DNA from: Bordetella parapertussis
GTDB taxonomy: Bacteria; Pseudomonadota; Gammaproteobacteria; Burkholderiales; Burkholderiaceae_B
NCBI GenBank assembly: GCA_945883615.1
Contig: CAMCYB010000016.1
Location: 1-36,390 of the forward strand
Length of the DNA: 36,390 nucleotides
Direction: 5' to 3'
Shown here: piece by piece, positions 8,893 through 17,680 of the stretch
Numbering within the stretch: position 1 is the first letter of the stretch
How the letters are laid out: each line of letters opens with the position of its first letter
The notes under the pieces: generated by a model
Database searches by the model: none
Told to the model about the DNA's origin: nothing
The model's input: the letters and a program-made list of their open reading frames with translations, nothing else
Position numbers and translations under genes: made by a program

Positions 8893-9344
8893 AGTAGCCA
8901 CCAAGACAAGCTCAGCGCACTCAACACCCCAGCCGTTAAAATGCTGCGCAGCATAAATACCCAGGGGGGAAATAAAGTGGGGTATTTTTTGCTTAAAAAT
9001 GCATCAAGTACCCATTGAATTAAAAACCCCGCAGACAACAACAAAACCCCTAAATCAGGGGCTGTCAAGGTGGCAAACCAGCCGATCAGGGCGGGTATAA
9101 CGCTCCAGACAAACAAACCCGTACGTGGGGCACCCGCGGGGGCGTGAATCGCAACACCCCACCAAATAGCCCCTACAAAGCTTAAAATGACCGCCCCATA
9201 GGTAACCATGCCTAGCAGCGCGATGACGGGAGGAAGCCCTAGCGAAGCGACGCTAGACAGCGCTAAGACATAAAAAGGTATTAAGCCTAATAAGCCGGGC
9301 AAGAGTGCGGCTTTAGGCATTCGCATAGAATAAGATGTGTTCAT
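8886..9344 (-). CDS. DUF3429 family inner-membrane protein
   Basis: A small integral membrane protein of about 152 residues with roughly five hydrophobic segments. The pattern LGLIPFYVLAL, LSFVGAIWWGVAIH and the final helix pair match the DUF3429 family; its function is unknown. The start is uncertain. ATG 9344 (MNTSYSMRMPKAALLPG) fits the family N terminus but has no Shine-Dalgarno. An in-frame GTG at 9386 would add 14 residues, and a strong AGGGGGTGAT sequence overlaps that GTG itself instead of preceding it. The gene is convergent with the SET gene and its start faces the DUF455 gene, so the two share a short intergenic region. Confidence 0.8.
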   Translation of the reverse strand: MNTSYSMRMPKAALLPGLLGLIPFYVLALSSVASLGLPPVIALLGMVTYGAVILSFVGAIWWGVAIHAPAGAPRTGLFVWSVIPALIGWFATLTAPDLGVLLLSAGFLIQWVLDAFLSKKYPTLFPPWVFMLRSILTAGVLSALSLSWWLLV

Positions 9345-9401
9345 AAGCTTCATCATATCAAGCCAGTGGCTTAAATTATTTATCACCCCCTACTTTTACT
9401 T

Positions 9402-10232
9402 ATGAATTTAGCTTTAGATACCCTTCAACCATTACGAAATAAAGCGTACTTGTCATGGCTTGCGCCCGACCCCATTATGAAATGCGAAATGGTGCAATCT
9501 TTATGTGTTGATTCGGCAGAGGTTGCCAGCTTAGGGCTTGTTAGTATTGTGCCTGTTACATGCCCAAATCAGCCAGGGCGCCCTGCCAGGCCTGAATTGG
9601 TTGACCCATTAAGTTTAAGTTCAAGAAGCGTTCATACCCCTGAAGGTGTGGCGGCATTGATTCATGCGGTGGCACATATTGAATTTAATGCTATCAACCT
9701 CGCTCTTGATGCCATCTGGCGTTTTGCAGATATGCCGCCGTCGTTCTATTCCGATTGGTTAAAAGTAGCTCAAGAAGAAGCCACCCATTTCACACTTTTA
9801 AATGAACACCTTCAAGCATTGGGTTTCAAATATGGTGACTTTCCTGCCCATGATGGTCTTTGGGAAATGGCTTACCGAACCGCTGATGACGTCTTAGCGC
9901 GTATGGCCTTGGTACCGCGTACATTAGAGGCTCGCGGTTTAGATGCATGCCCCGCCGTTCGACACAAACTTTCAAGTGCTGGCGATCGCGTTGGCGCAAC
10001 CATAATTGATCGAATACTTAAAGATGAAATTGGTCACGTTGCCATCGGTAATCATTGGTATCGTTGGCTTTGCAACGCCCGTAATGTTGACCCAATACAA
10101 ACCTACCGAACCCTTTCTAAAATGCATCGCGCTCCTAAATTAAAAGCGCCTTTTAATATTGAAGCCCGCCGCGCAGCCGGGTTTGATCAACAAGAGTTAG
10201 ACGATTTGTACGACCCAGTCACGCACATGTAA
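9402..10232 (+). CDS. DUF455 family ferritin-like protein
   Basis: A 276-residue protein of the DUF455 family, predicted to fold as a ferritin-like four-helix bundle with a di-iron site. Likely ligands are in HAVAHIEFNAINLALDAIW (about 88-106), EEATHFTLLNEH (about 125-136) and DEIGHVAIGNHW (about 208-219), the spaced E and ExxH motifs of that superfamily. MiaE-like tRNA hydroxylases are distant relatives, but the substrate of DUF455 proteins is not known. It is cytosolic, with no signal peptide. ATG 9402 has no visible Shine-Dalgarno. ubiX follows after 43 bp on the same strand. Confidence 0.88.
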   Translation: MNLALDTLQPLRNKAYLSWLAPDPIMKCEMVQSLCVDSAEVASLGLVSIVPVTCPNQPGRPARPELVDPLSLSSRSVHTPEGVAALIHAVAHIEFNAINLALDAIWRFADMPPSFYSDWLKVAQEEATHFTLLNEHLQALGFKYGDFPAHDGLWEMAYRTADDVLARMALVPRTLEARGLDACPAVRHKLSSAGDRVGATIIDRILKDEIGHVAIGNHWYRWLCNARNVDPIQTYRTLSKMHRAPKLKAPFNIEARRAAGFDQQELDDLYDPVTHM

Positions 10233-10275
10233 CCAATCAATAAGTCGTTTTTTATTATATTTATAGAGTCAATAT

Positions 10276-10854
10276 ATGAGCATAGCCAAAAAAAGAATTA
10301 TTGTGGCCATAACCGGTGCATCAGGCACTATTTATGGCGTACGCTTATTAGAAATATTAAAAACATTAGACGTCGAAACACACTTAATTATGAGTGAATC
10401 AGCCAGAATAACGATGGCGGCCGAAACTGACTATACCCCTGCTTTTGTGGAATCACTTGCCACAGTCAAGCATGCTTATAAAAACGTCGGCGCTACAATT
10501 GCTTCGGGCTCATTTTTAAGTTTAGGCATGGTCGTAGCCCCCTGTTCGGTCAACACTTTATCTGAAATAGCGTGGGGCACGACAAGCAATTTAATATCAA
10601 GAGCAGCTGACGTGATGTTAAAAGAACGGCTACGATTGGTATTACTATTTAGAGAAACCCCTTTACATGCCGGTCATATTAAAAGCATGGCGCAAGTCAC
10701 AGAAAACGGCGCAATTGTTATGCCACCCGTACCGGCTTTGTATGCCAAACCACAATCAGTTGATGACATTATTCAACACACCGTGGGACGTGTATTAGAC
10801 TTGTATGGACTTGAACACAACTTAATCAGTCGTTGGAATGGGCTGGGAAAATAA
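10276..10854 (+). CDS. ubiX: Flavin prenyltransferase UbiX
   Basis: Makes prenylated FMN from reduced FMN and dimethylallyl phosphate, the cofactor of UbiD-type decarboxylases used in ubiquinone synthesis. It has 192 residues, the usual length. Motifs follow the family: TGASGTIYGVRLLE (about 13-26, FMN phosphate loop), GSFLSLGMVVAPCS (about 78-91), RAADVMLKERLRLVLLFRE (about 112-130, basic and acidic active-site residues) and PALYAKPQSVDD (about 154-165). It is of the E. coli UbiX type. No ubiD lies in the window. The gene is followed by DUF4936 with almost no gap, so the two are probably one transcription unit. Confidence 0.93.
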   Translation: MSIAKKRIIVAITGASGTIYGVRLLEILKTLDVETHLIMSESARITMAAETDYTPAFVESLATVKHAYKNVGATIASGSFLSLGMVVAPCSVNTLSEIAWGTTSNLISRAADVMLKERLRLVLLFRETPLHAGHIKSMAQVTENGAIVMPPVPALYAKPQSVDDIIQHTVGRVLDLYGLEHNLISRWNGLGK

Positions 10855-10855
10855 A

Positions 10856-11158
10856 ATGTATGTTTATGTTTATTACAAATTTAAACCCAGTACGGTTCTT
10901 GGGCTTAAGAATGATGTGGCGGCTTTACAATTAGCCATAAAAAGTGAGTATGTGGGTGTGCAAACACAGCTTTTTAAACGCCCCACCCATGATCAAGAAG
11001 GCCGTGAAACATGGATGGAGGTGTACAACCTTGAGCACTTAAAAATACAAGACCCACAACCGTTTATCGATCGTTTGACTGAGCTTGCAAAACAACACTC
11101 GTTGCCTCAACCTCGAGCCAACGAGATCTTTTTAACGATTGATACTAAGCCTGAATAA
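10856..11158 (+). CDS. DUF4936 family protein
   Basis: A 100-residue cytosolic protein of the DUF4936 family, largely restricted to Betaproteobacteria, with no known function. The start ATG 10856 (MYVYVYYKFKP) matches the family N terminus. It lies 1 base past the ubiX stop, whereas an upstream in-frame ATG at 10838 overlaps ubiX and adds six residues. The sequence alternates short strands and helices and ends in EIFLTID, suggesting a small ferredoxin-like alpha-beta fold. It is convergent with leuA, with only 2 bp between the stops. Confidence 0.82.
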   Translation: MYVYVYYKFKPSTVLGLKNDVAALQLAIKSEYVGVQTQLFKRPTHDQEGRETWMEVYNLEHLKIQDPQPFIDRLTELAKQHSLPQPRANEIFLTIDTKPE

Positions 11159-11160
11159 AA

Positions 11161-12843
11161 TTAGGCCGGAACAACCTGTTGCGCAATATGACGGTTTACA
11201 GCACTCAATACCGCCTTAAAAGATGCGGTCACGATATCTCGATCAGTTGCCACACCAAACCCTGACGGGTGGTCACCCATCTTCACTTCAACATAGCATG
11301 CGGCTCGTGTATCGGTGCCTGAGCCAATAGCATGCTCATGGTAATCAACGATACGCAGCGGCAAGCCTAAGCTGTTTACAAACGCTGAAATGGCCCCATC
11401 ACCATACCCTTGAAGGGTTTTTTTCTCACCATCTACATCAAACACGACATCAATAGAAAAGGTTTGGCCATCAGCGCCATTGGGGTTGCCGGTGATGCTG
11501 TGTTTAACCAGTTTCCAGGGGTGAGATTGTGACAAATATTCTTTATCAAAAATACTGTAGACCGCTTCAGCATTGACTTCTTTACCCGTTTCGTCAGTTA
11601 CCCGTTGAATGGCACGGCTAAACTCAATTTGCAAACGACGCGGTAAAACCATGCCATGCTCTTGCTCAAGCAAATACGACACACCACCCTTACCCGATTG
11701 GCTGTTAACGCGAATCACCGCATCATAATTGCGCCCCACATCAGCAGGGTCGATTGGCAAATAAGGGACTTCCCAAATACCATCGGCTTTTTGTATGGCA
11801 AAGCTTTTTTTGATCGCGTCTTGGTGTGAACCTGAAAAAGCGGTAAAAACCAAATCACCTGCATAGGGGTGACGAGGGTGAACCGGCAATTGGTTGCAAT
11901 ACTCAACGCCACGTACTACTTCATCAATATCAGAAAAATCTAAACCCGGGTGAATGCCTTGTGTATATAAGTTTAAAGCAAGCGTTACCAAATCAACGTT
12001 ACCGGTGCGCTCACCGTTTCCAAACAAGCAACCCTCAACTCGGTCAGCACCAGCCATAATGGCTAATTCAGCAGCCGCCACAGCGGTGCCGCGGTCATTA
12101 TGCGGGTGAACGCTTATAACAATGCAGTCACGCTTGTTCAAATGAGTATGCATGTATTCAATTTGATCAGCATACATATTGGGTGTAGTGGCCTCGATAG
12201 TGGCAGGCAAGTTAAAAACGATTTTTTTGTCAGTCGTAGGCTGCCACGCCTCAGTCACCGCATTACACACCTCGAGGGCAAAGTCAGGCTCAGTCGTGCT
12301 AAATACTTCAGGTGAATACTGATATCGCCAATCAGTTTGAGGGTAGCGCTTGATACTTTCTTTAACAAAACGTGTGCCATCCGTTGCAAACTGTGTAACT
12401 TGCTCTCTCGACATATTAAAAACAATTTTTCGAAAAGAGGGTGCCGTAGCGTTATAAACATGAATCATGGCGCGCTTAGCACCCGCCGCAGCATCAACGG
12501 TGCGATCAATTAAATCGGCTCGTGCTTGTGTAAGCGCAATAATCGTGACGTCGTCAGGTATGCGATTTTCATCAACTAGTTTGCGTACAAAATCAAAATC
12601 AGTTTGTGATGCTGATGGAAAACCCACCTCAATTTCTTTAAAACCGATGCGAAGCAACAGATCAAAAAAACGCAATTTACGCTCGACGCTCATGGGTTCA
12701 ATAAGCGATTGATTACCGTCGCGCAAATCTGTACTCATCCAGATTGGTGGTTTCGTAATACGTTTGCTAGGCCAAGTACGCGCTGAAAAATCGTGCTCAA
12801 AAGGCTTAAAAGGAATATATTTTTTTGCTGGATCAGAAAGCAT
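11161..12843 (-). CDS. leuA: 2-isopropylmalate synthase (long type)
   Basis: Condenses acetyl-CoA with 2-oxoisovalerate, the first committed step of leucine synthesis. It has 560 residues, the long LeuA form. Metal and catalytic motifs are present: [12 protein letters not shown] near residues 36-47 and [18 protein letters not shown] near 243-260. The C-terminal 120 residues form the leucine-binding regulatory domain ([18 protein letters not shown]). ATG 12843 follows a GAGG with about 10 bases between. The 332-bp leader carries leucine codons next to competing hairpins, so expression is probably controlled by attenuation in addition to feedback by leucine. It stands alone, with no leuBCD nearby. 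Confidence 0.96.
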   Translation of the reverse strand: MLSDPAKKYIPFKPFEHDFSARTWPSKRITKPPIWMSTDLRDGNQSLIEPMSVERKLRFFDLLLRIGFKEIEVGFPSASQTDFDFVRKLVDENRIPDDVTIIALTQARADLIDRTVDAAAGAKRAMIHVYNATAPSFRKIVFNMSREQVTQFATDGTRFVKESIKRYPQTDWRYQYSPEVFSTTEPDFALEVCNAVTEAWQPTTDKKIVFNLPATIEATTPNMYADQIEYMHTHLNKRDCIVISVHPHNDRGTAVAAAELAIMAGADRVEGCLFGNGERTGNVDLVTLALNLYTQGIHPGLDFSDIDEVVRGVEYCNQLPVHPRHPYAGDLVFTAFSGSHQDAIKKSFAIQKADGIWEVPYLPIDPADVGRNYDAVIRVNSQSGKGGVSYLLEQEHGMVLPRRLQIEFSRAIQRVTDETGKEVNAEAVYSIFDKEYLSQSHPWKLVKHSITGNPNGADGQTFSIDVVFDVDGEKKTLQGYGDGAISAFVNSLGLPLRIVDYHEHAIGSGTDTRAACYVEVKMGDHPSGFGVATDRDIVTASFKAVLSAVNRHIAQQVVPA

Positions 12844-12942
12844 TTTTAAAACCTCATAACGTGTATATCAGTCGACAATAGGTCAATCATTTTTGTCATA
12901 CGATGATATTAAATGATGCTGAAGGGTATAAACAATTAGACT

Positions 12943-13031
12943 AAAAACCTGTGGCAATGGGTTGCCGAGCGGCCACGTTAGCGCGAGGCCCGGCAACCGA
13001 TCATTAGGTCTAGTCGAAGCAGCGCAGTGGC
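12943..13031 (-). promoter_or_regulatory. Candidate leucine attenuator upstream of leuA
   Basis: Read on the minus strand, four leucine codons in six (CTG CTT CGA CTA GAC CTA, 13022-13005) come first. An arm GGTTGCC (12998-12992) follows, which pairs with GGCAACC (12966-12960) as a possible antiterminator. The same GGCAA can instead pair with TTGCC (12957-12953), or GTGGC (12976-12972) with GCCAC (12955-12951), and TTTTT follows at 12947-12943. These mutually exclusive hairpins, a T run and clustered leucine codons with the rare CTA are the classical layout. It lies 100 to 190 bases before leuA. The rest of the 12844-13175 gap shows no other element I can support. Confidence 0.5.
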
Positions 13032-13166
13032 GCAAGCAAGTACCTTAGACGCGCAGACACAGACTTTAACCAAGAGGTTTGTATCAAACGGTGTGACATG
13101 AGAAAGTTTACTCATGCCTCTAGTCGAACATAAAACGCACCAATCTGCAAGTTTTATTGCTGGCAT
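12978..13166 (-). CDS. Possible leucine leader peptide ORF (start uncertain)
   Basis: An open frame of up to 62 codons ending at the TAA inside the loop of the candidate antiterminator. Its end reads TALLRLDLMIGCRASR, so the leucine cluster sits just before the control hairpins. A stalled or completed ribosome would therefore influence folding. The full-length start at 13166 gives a leader longer than usual; the ATG at 13115 gives 45 codons. A different frame gives a 16-codon leader (GTG start, MSARLRYLLAPLRCFD), also leucine-rich. I cannot tell which frame is translated; no strong ribosome site is visible. Confidence 0.3.
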   Translation of the reverse strand: MPAIKLADWCVLCSTRGMSKLSHVTPFDTNLLVKVCVCASKVLACATALLRLDLMIGCRASR

Positions 13167-13175
13167 ATTGAGCTT

Positions 13176-13784
13176 CTAAGCCTTAACCAAAACCGGTTCG
13201 GTCTTGTGTGAAGGCTCTGATATGACGTTTTCAATGTCGTGTGGCGGGGTTGATAAGGCACTTTTAAAGAGTTGTGTCTGCGCGCGTGCCAACTTAAGCT
13301 GATCGGCTTTACCGTTGCGCACCCACGTTAAAGCACGTTGTAAATCACCCACGGTTAGAGGGCTTCGCTCGGCGTCCCAGACCCATTGAATGACGTCTAA
13401 GGTGTTATTTGAGACCCTTGAAACGATCATCTGGGTGTCGGTAATAGAAACAATTGTTGCCCTGCCTGCAGCCAGACTGTGTTGATAACCTAGGCGAAGC
13501 CAAGACAGCATGAAGAGAACGCCCACCATTACAACAGCCCACCAAATGTAGGGGTTGATGCGTGTGAGAACGGTTACAACCTGAGGGCCAAGCGTGTCGA
13601 AGGCAGCATAGCTTACCTGTGCACCAAAATTGAGCACCCATTTTGCTAATATTATGCCCAGAGCAAAGCTCGCAATTAGCACCAAGGCGCGCCAAACCAG
13701 ACGAACCCATAAAAGCCGTCTGACCAAAGATGCAAGAAACCTTGCGTCTTGCTGTACAGTCGAATATCGCGTTGCAGCATTCAT
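13176..13784 (-). CDS. Hypothetical inner-membrane protein with two TM helices
   Basis: I do not recognise a named family. The 202-residue protein starts MNAATRYST at ATG 13784. It has a basic N-terminal region and two strong hydrophobic segments (about 37-60, VWRALVLIASFALGIILA, and about 89-108, YIWWAVVMVGVLFMLSWL). A soluble domain of about 90 residues follows (TIVSITDTQMIVSRVSNN onwards). Its start codon is only 15 bp from the divergent rpoN start, so each gene's promoter must overlap the other's coding sequence or both transcripts are nearly leaderless. A role linked to rpoN is possible by position only. Confidence 0.7.
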   Translation of the reverse strand: MNAATRYSTVQQDARFLASLVRRLLWVRLVWRALVLIASFALGIILAKWVLNFGAQVSYAAFDTLGPQVVTVLTRINPYIWWAVVMVGVLFMLSWLRLGYQHSLAAGRATIVSITDTQMIVSRVSNNTLDVIQWVWDAERSPLTVGDLQRALTWVRNGKADQLKLARAQTQLFKSALSTPPHDIENVISEPSHKTEPVLVKA

Positions 13785-13799
13785 TTCTATATTGTACCC

Positions 13800-15188
13800 A
13801 TGGCTAGCCAATTTTTAGAACTTCGTACCGGTCAAAATTTGACCATGACGCCCGCTTTGCAACAATCGCTCAAGGTTTTGCAATTGTCTGCGCTCGACCT
13901 TGAAGAGGAAATTGTTAAAGCGCTTGACGACAACCCGATGCTTGAACGAACTGAAGCCATAGCCCTAACTGCAACCATATCTAGTTCAGCAAGTCAGCGG
14001 CAAGACGATGATGCAAGCGATCGCCCTGAGTCTGCGCAACCCATTACCTTGCGCGATCATTTGCTTGAGCAACTCGGCGTGATTCGCAATTTACCAGAAT
14101 CTGAGGCAATGTTGATCAAAATTTTGATTGAAAACCTTGACGAATCAGGTTGGTTGTCGCAAGATTTTGCTGACATAGTTGACATGATTTCACCCTATGT
14201 TGAAGACCCAAAATCGTCATTGAGGCGCGCCCTTGATCGGTTGCAAACCTTTGATCCCTGTGGTGTCGGTGCAAGAGATTTGGCTGAATGCTTAGATTTG
14301 CAACTGACCTACTGGGTGCCAGAGCATTTTCCTGAATGGGTCGGGACGCCTGAACTCACGCTAGCACACCAGCTGTGCTGTCAGCACTTAAGTGTGTTGG
14401 CAACGGGCAATACGGGTCGATTAGCCAGTTTGTTGCAAACAGATGAAGCAATTGTTAGGCGTATTCATGCCCTATTGTTAAAACTAAACCCTAGACCCGC
14501 CAGTCATTGGACAACGCCTGAAGCTGACTATGCCATTCCCGACGTTATCGTACGTAAGGTGAATGCGACGTGGGTACCCATGTTAAATGAAGCAGTCATG
14601 CCAAAGTTACGCATCAATACCGAGTATGCCCACGTGCTGGCTGAAACTAAGCGCGGTTTGCACAGCGAATTAATGCAAAAAATGCAACAGGCAAAAGGGT
14701 TTATAAAAAGTGTGGGACAACGCTTTGACACGATTTTACGGGTATCAAAAGTGGTTGTGACGCATCAACAATTGTTTTTTGAGCAGGGCTGGGGAGCTGT
14801 TCGGCCTTTGACTTTAAGAGAAGTCGCAGCCGAACTTGGCATGCATGAATCAACCGTATCACGGGCCACGACACAAAAATTTATTTTGACACCGATGGGA
14901 ACGATTGAATTAAAAAAGTTTTTTTCAACCAGCATGAACACGGATGACGGTCAAAATACCTCATCAACTGCGATTCAATCACGCATTGGTCAGCTCGTTG
15001 AACAAGAAAACTCACTCAAGCCTTTGTCTGATGCACAACTGACTGTTTTACTCGAAAAAGAAGGCATTCATGTCGCTCGGCGCACGATCGCAAAATATCG
15101 AGAAGGTATGCGAATACCCGTTGCGGCATTACGTAAGTCGCAGGCTGGCGCGCAGAAGGGTAATTATAAAGAGCGGGCAGTTAAATAA
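13800..15188 (+). CDS. rpoN: RNA polymerase sigma-54 factor
   Basis: The alternative sigma factor that recognises -24/-12 promoters and needs AAA+ activators. It has 462 residues. I place the start at ATG 13800 (MASQFLELRTGQNLTMTPA); a 17-codon extension to 13749 is not family-like and runs into the divergent gene. Region I is visible as QNLTMTPALQQSLKVLQLS (about 13-31). The core-binding region is in the middle. The HTH region includes LREVAAELGMHESTVSRAT (about 355-373), and the RpoN box ARRTIAKYRE is near residue 432. In most Betaproteobacteria rpoN follows lptA-lptB and precedes hpf; neither neighbour is present here. No Shine-Dalgarno is seen. Confidence 0.95.
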   Translation: MASQFLELRTGQNLTMTPALQQSLKVLQLSALDLEEEIVKALDDNPMLERTEAIALTATISSSASQRQDDDASDRPESAQPITLRDHLLEQLGVIRNLPESEAMLIKILIENLDESGWLSQDFADIVDMISPYVEDPKSSLRRALDRLQTFDPCGVGARDLAECLDLQLTYWVPEHFPEWVGTPELTLAHQLCCQHLSVLATGNTGRLASLLQTDEAIVRRIHALLLKLNPRPASHWTTPEADYAIPDVIVRKVNATWVPMLNEAVMPKLRINTEYAHVLAETKRGLHSELMQKMQQAKGFIKSVGQRFDTILRVSKVVVTHQQLFFEQGWGAVRPLTLREVAAELGMHESTVSRATTQKFILTPMGTIELKKFFSTSMNTDDGQNTSSTAIQSRIGQLVEQENSLKPLSDAQLTVLLEKEGIHVARRTIAKYREGMRIPVAALRKSQAGAQKGNYKERAVK

Positions 15189-15254
15189 GCGCGTATTGTT
15201 CACGTCATGAGTTTGTGACGGCCAAAGCAAAAGATTGAAGTGAAATAGGGATGC

Positions 15255-15908
15255 TTAACGCGCTGGGCAAAGGGGGTGTTTGCCCCAAGCGTTGTTAGGT
15301 GTGCAAAACCGGTCGCGCGCTCTTTCCATGCAAGATGGCAAATCAAAGAAACTACCGGCGTCGCACTTTTCAACGGCTTCTTTGAGTTGATCTTGCCACG
15401 ACAGTGCTTGGCGGGGTGTCGCTGACTGAGCTAGCTGGGGTGGCAAGGGTAAAGGTCGAGGGCTTGAAGCGTTAGGCGCAGGCGTAGAGCTGGCCGCGCC
15501 GTCTTGCGTGACATCTAGTGTTTGTATATCGGTCGGACCTTGGGGCAGATCTTGCCCTGCCTTAGACAGCATGTCGCCAACGGTATAAGACTGACCGTCG
15601 CGTGAAATAATGACCATGGGGTCAATGAACCCATCAAATAATGAGTTCGGTTTAACTTCCCACAACTGTGCTTGGGCTTGTGGCGGAACACCTAAGCCGC
15701 CATCAATGAGCGGTTGCGGCGCGGCAGGAATGACGACCCGCCCTGATGAATCACGTTCAGTCTTGCTTTCAGGTTCTGGCAGATTGATACGCGTGGGATC
15801 TAAGGCGCCGGGTGCTTTAGCGACTAACCACTCACCGACCCCGATGCCTGCCATGCCTGCAGCGGCTAGCATCAAGACCAAAAAAATGATTAAAAATCGC
15901 CAAGACAT
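15255..15908 (-). CDS. Hypothetical membrane-anchored protein with C-terminal four-Cys motif
   Basis: A 217-residue protein starting MSWRFLIIFLVLMLAAAG at ATG 15908. This is an N-terminal anchor helix or uncleaved signal, so most of the chain should be periplasmic. The frame is open further upstream, but that part overlaps prfC in another frame. The middle is Pro/Ala/Ser-rich and probably disordered (about 125-165). The last 35 residues hold four cysteines in the order KCDAGSFFDLPSC, RFC and PLC, with AWG between. Similar Cys-FF-Cys-WG-Cys endings occur in uncharacterised Burkholderiales envelope proteins. The function is unknown. The gene lies just downstream of prfC on the same strand, 55 bp after its stop. 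Confidence 0.72.
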   Translation of the reverse strand: MSWRFLIIFLVLMLAAAGMAGIGVGEWLVAKAPGALDPTRINLPEPESKTERDSSGRVVIPAAPQPLIDGGLGVPPQAQAQLWEVKPNSLFDGFIDPMVIISRDGQSYTVGDMLSKAGQDLPQGPTDIQTLDVTQDGAASSTPAPNASSPRPLPLPPQLAQSATPRQALSWQDQLKEAVEKCDAGSFFDLPSCMERARDRFCTPNNAWGKHPLCPAR

Positions 15909-15963
15909 GGTGTTGATTGTAGTGAAATCAAATATTCTATGTTGGAATTCAAACAGGCGCTGA

Positions 15964-17583
15964 TTAAGTGTTGCTAGCAGAGGCCTGACCACCATGTTCA
16001 CGCATGGTGTGAAAATGTACGTCGGGGTGCCGCTCTTTTGCAACCCGTAACTGAGCCGCCGAGGTTGCCATAAAAGCGGGCGCATCAATGACGTCATAAG
16101 CAACATTTGGTGCATTGACCTCAAGAAACGCTTTAAGTATTTTGGGGTCAGCCGCACTGACCCAACGAGCCATACTGTAGCGCGATGGCATCAAGCGTGC
16201 TTCAACACCGTACTCGGCTTTAAGGCGATGTGCGACCACTTCAAACTGCAACTGGCCCACCGCGCCCAAGAGCATGGCACCGCCCGCAGCAACGGGCTTA
16301 AAGACTTGAATAGCGCCTTCTTCGCCCAATTGGGTCAAACCGATACGTAACTGCTTAATTCGTAGGGGGTCTTTGACTTCAACCGCTTGAAATAATTCAG
16401 GTGCAAAAAAGGGCAACCCTTTAAAGTGCAGTATTTCGCCTTCTGTTAACACGTCACCTAAATGCAAAATACCGTGATTAGGAATACCAATCACATCACC
16501 GGCAAAGGCTTCATCAACCAATTCACGTCGTTGCGATAAAAAGGAAACGACGTTATTTGGTCTAATTTCTTTATTATTACGGCTGACTTTAAGGCGCATG
16601 CCCCGTTCAAAGCGGCCAGAACTGACCCTGACAAAGGCGACGCGGTCGCGGTGCGCAGGGTCCATGTTGGCTTGAACTTTAAACACAACCCCTGAAAACT
16701 TTGATTCAGTCGGTTCAATCAAACGCTCGAGCGACTCGCGTGGGCCTGGCGGCGGTGCTTGTTCAACGAGGGTGTCAAGCACCTCTTGAATACCAAAGTT
16801 ATTAATTGCTGAACCGAACAAGACAGGGGTTTGTTTGCCCGCCAAGAAGGCGGCGTGATCGAAAGGGGGTACAGCAGCTTGAATCAGTTCGATTTCAGAT
16901 TTGGCTTGCGTAAAAGCTTGACCAAAACGTTCAGCGATGATCGGATTGTTGAGCCCTTGAATAATGTCATCTTTCTCATCATCGCGACGCGCTTGGCCCG
17001 GTTTAAAAACCCGCATTTGATTGCGCTGCAAATCAAACACACCGCCAAACGATTTACCCATACCGATCGGCCAAGAGAAAGGAACGGTGTCCATACCCAA
17101 GTGTTGTTCAATTTCAGCCAACAATTCAAGCGGCTCACGCACCTCACGGTCAAGCTTGTTAATGAAGGTGATGATGGGCGTGTTGCGTGCTCGGCAGACT
17201 TGTAGCAAACGAATGGTTTGTGGTTCGACACCATTGGCGGCATCAATTACCATTAATGCGGCATCAACGGCTGTTAAGACGCGATACGTGTCTTCAGAAA
17301 AGTCTTGGTGACCTGGCGTATCAAGTAAATTGATAACGCAGTCACGATATTCAATTTGCATCACTGACGATGCGACTGAAATACCGCGTTGCTTTTCAAT
17401 TTCCATCCAGTCAGAAGCTGCGTGGCGTGACGCTTTGCGGGCCTTAACGCTACCGGCAATTTGAATTGCCCCAGCAAACAGCAAAATCTTTTCTGTTAGG
17501 GTAGTTTTGCCAGCATCGGGATGCGAAATAATCGCAAACGTTCTGCGGCGCTTAACTTCTTGAGAGATTGAAGAGTTCGACAT
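15964..17583 (-). CDS. prfC: Peptide chain release factor 3
   Basis: A translational GTPase that removes RF1/RF2 from ribosomes after termination; 539 residues, the family length. G-domain motifs are clear: SHPDAGKTTLTEK (about 18-30), LDTPGHQDFSEDTYR (about 89-103) and NKLDREVREP (about 140-149). EF-Tu-like domain 2 and the RF3 C-terminal domain follow (VGQLQFEVVAHRL near 445). I choose ATG 17583; an in-frame TTG at 17589 adds two residues. No good Shine-Dalgarno is visible for either. The upstream region holds a 16-bp tandem repeat and the rhlE terminator, so prfC probably has its own promoter. Confidence 0.95.
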   Translation of the reverse strand: MSNSSISQEVKRRRTFAIISHPDAGKTTLTEKILLFAGAIQIAGSVKARKASRHAASDWMEIEKQRGISVASSVMQIEYRDCVINLLDTPGHQDFSEDTYRVLTAVDAALMVIDAANGVEPQTIRLLQVCRARNTPIITFINKLDREVREPLELLAEIEQHLGMDTVPFSWPIGMGKSFGGVFDLQRNQMRVFKPGQARRDDEKDDIIQGLNNPIIAERFGQAFTQAKSEIELIQAAVPPFDHAAFLAGKQTPVLFGSAINNFGIQEVLDTLVEQAPPPGPRESLERLIEPTESKFSGVVFKVQANMDPAHRDRVAFVRVSSGRFERGMRLKVSRNNKEIRPNNVVSFLSQRRELVDEAFAGDVIGIPNHGILHLGDVLTEGEILHFKGLPFFAPELFQAVEVKDPLRIKQLRIGLTQLGEEGAIQVFKPVAAGGAMLLGAVGQLQFEVVAHRLKAEYGVEARLMPSRYSMARWVSAADPKILKAFLEVNAPNVAYDVIDAPAFMATSAAQLRVAKERHPDVHFHTMREHGGQASASNT

Positions 17584-17606
17584 CGACAATATGCTTAAAG
17601 GAAAAA

Positions 17607-17645
17607 GTACCGATAGAAAATGGTACCGATACGAAAAGGTACCCC
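17607..17645. repeat. 16-bp tandem repeat upstream of prfC
   Basis: GTACCGATAGAAAATG (17607-17622) and GTACCGATACGAAAAG (17623-17638) are adjacent, and a third partial copy GTACCCC follows. The units differ at two positions. They lie between the rhlE terminator hairpin and prfC, where a promoter or operator for prfC is expected. No function can be assigned. Confidence 0.65.
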
Positions 17646-17667
17646 TTCAACGAATTTTAAAGGGGTA
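17636..17667 (-). terminator. Terminator-like hairpin after rhlE
   Basis: On the minus strand TACCCCTT (17667-17660) pairs perfectly with AAGGGGTA (17647-17640), with a 12-base loop, and CCTTTT follows. It starts 13 bases after the rhlE stop, so it probably ends the rhlE transcript before prfC. The T tract is short. Confidence 0.55.
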
Positions 17668-17680
17668 TCTAATCAGACAT

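Noticed and set aside
10276..10854. UbiX with an altered GSFRT-type motif (GSFLSL)
   Set aside because: The E. coli type has GSFQTL at this place, so the change is within normal family variation.
15189..15254. CGTCA/TGACG hairpin after rpoN as a terminator
   Set aside because: The stem has only five pairs and no T run follows on either strand.
15909..16157. Upstream extension of the Cys-motif protein to 300 residues
   Set aside because: The added part overlaps the end of prfC in another frame and precedes a clear membrane-anchor start at 15908.
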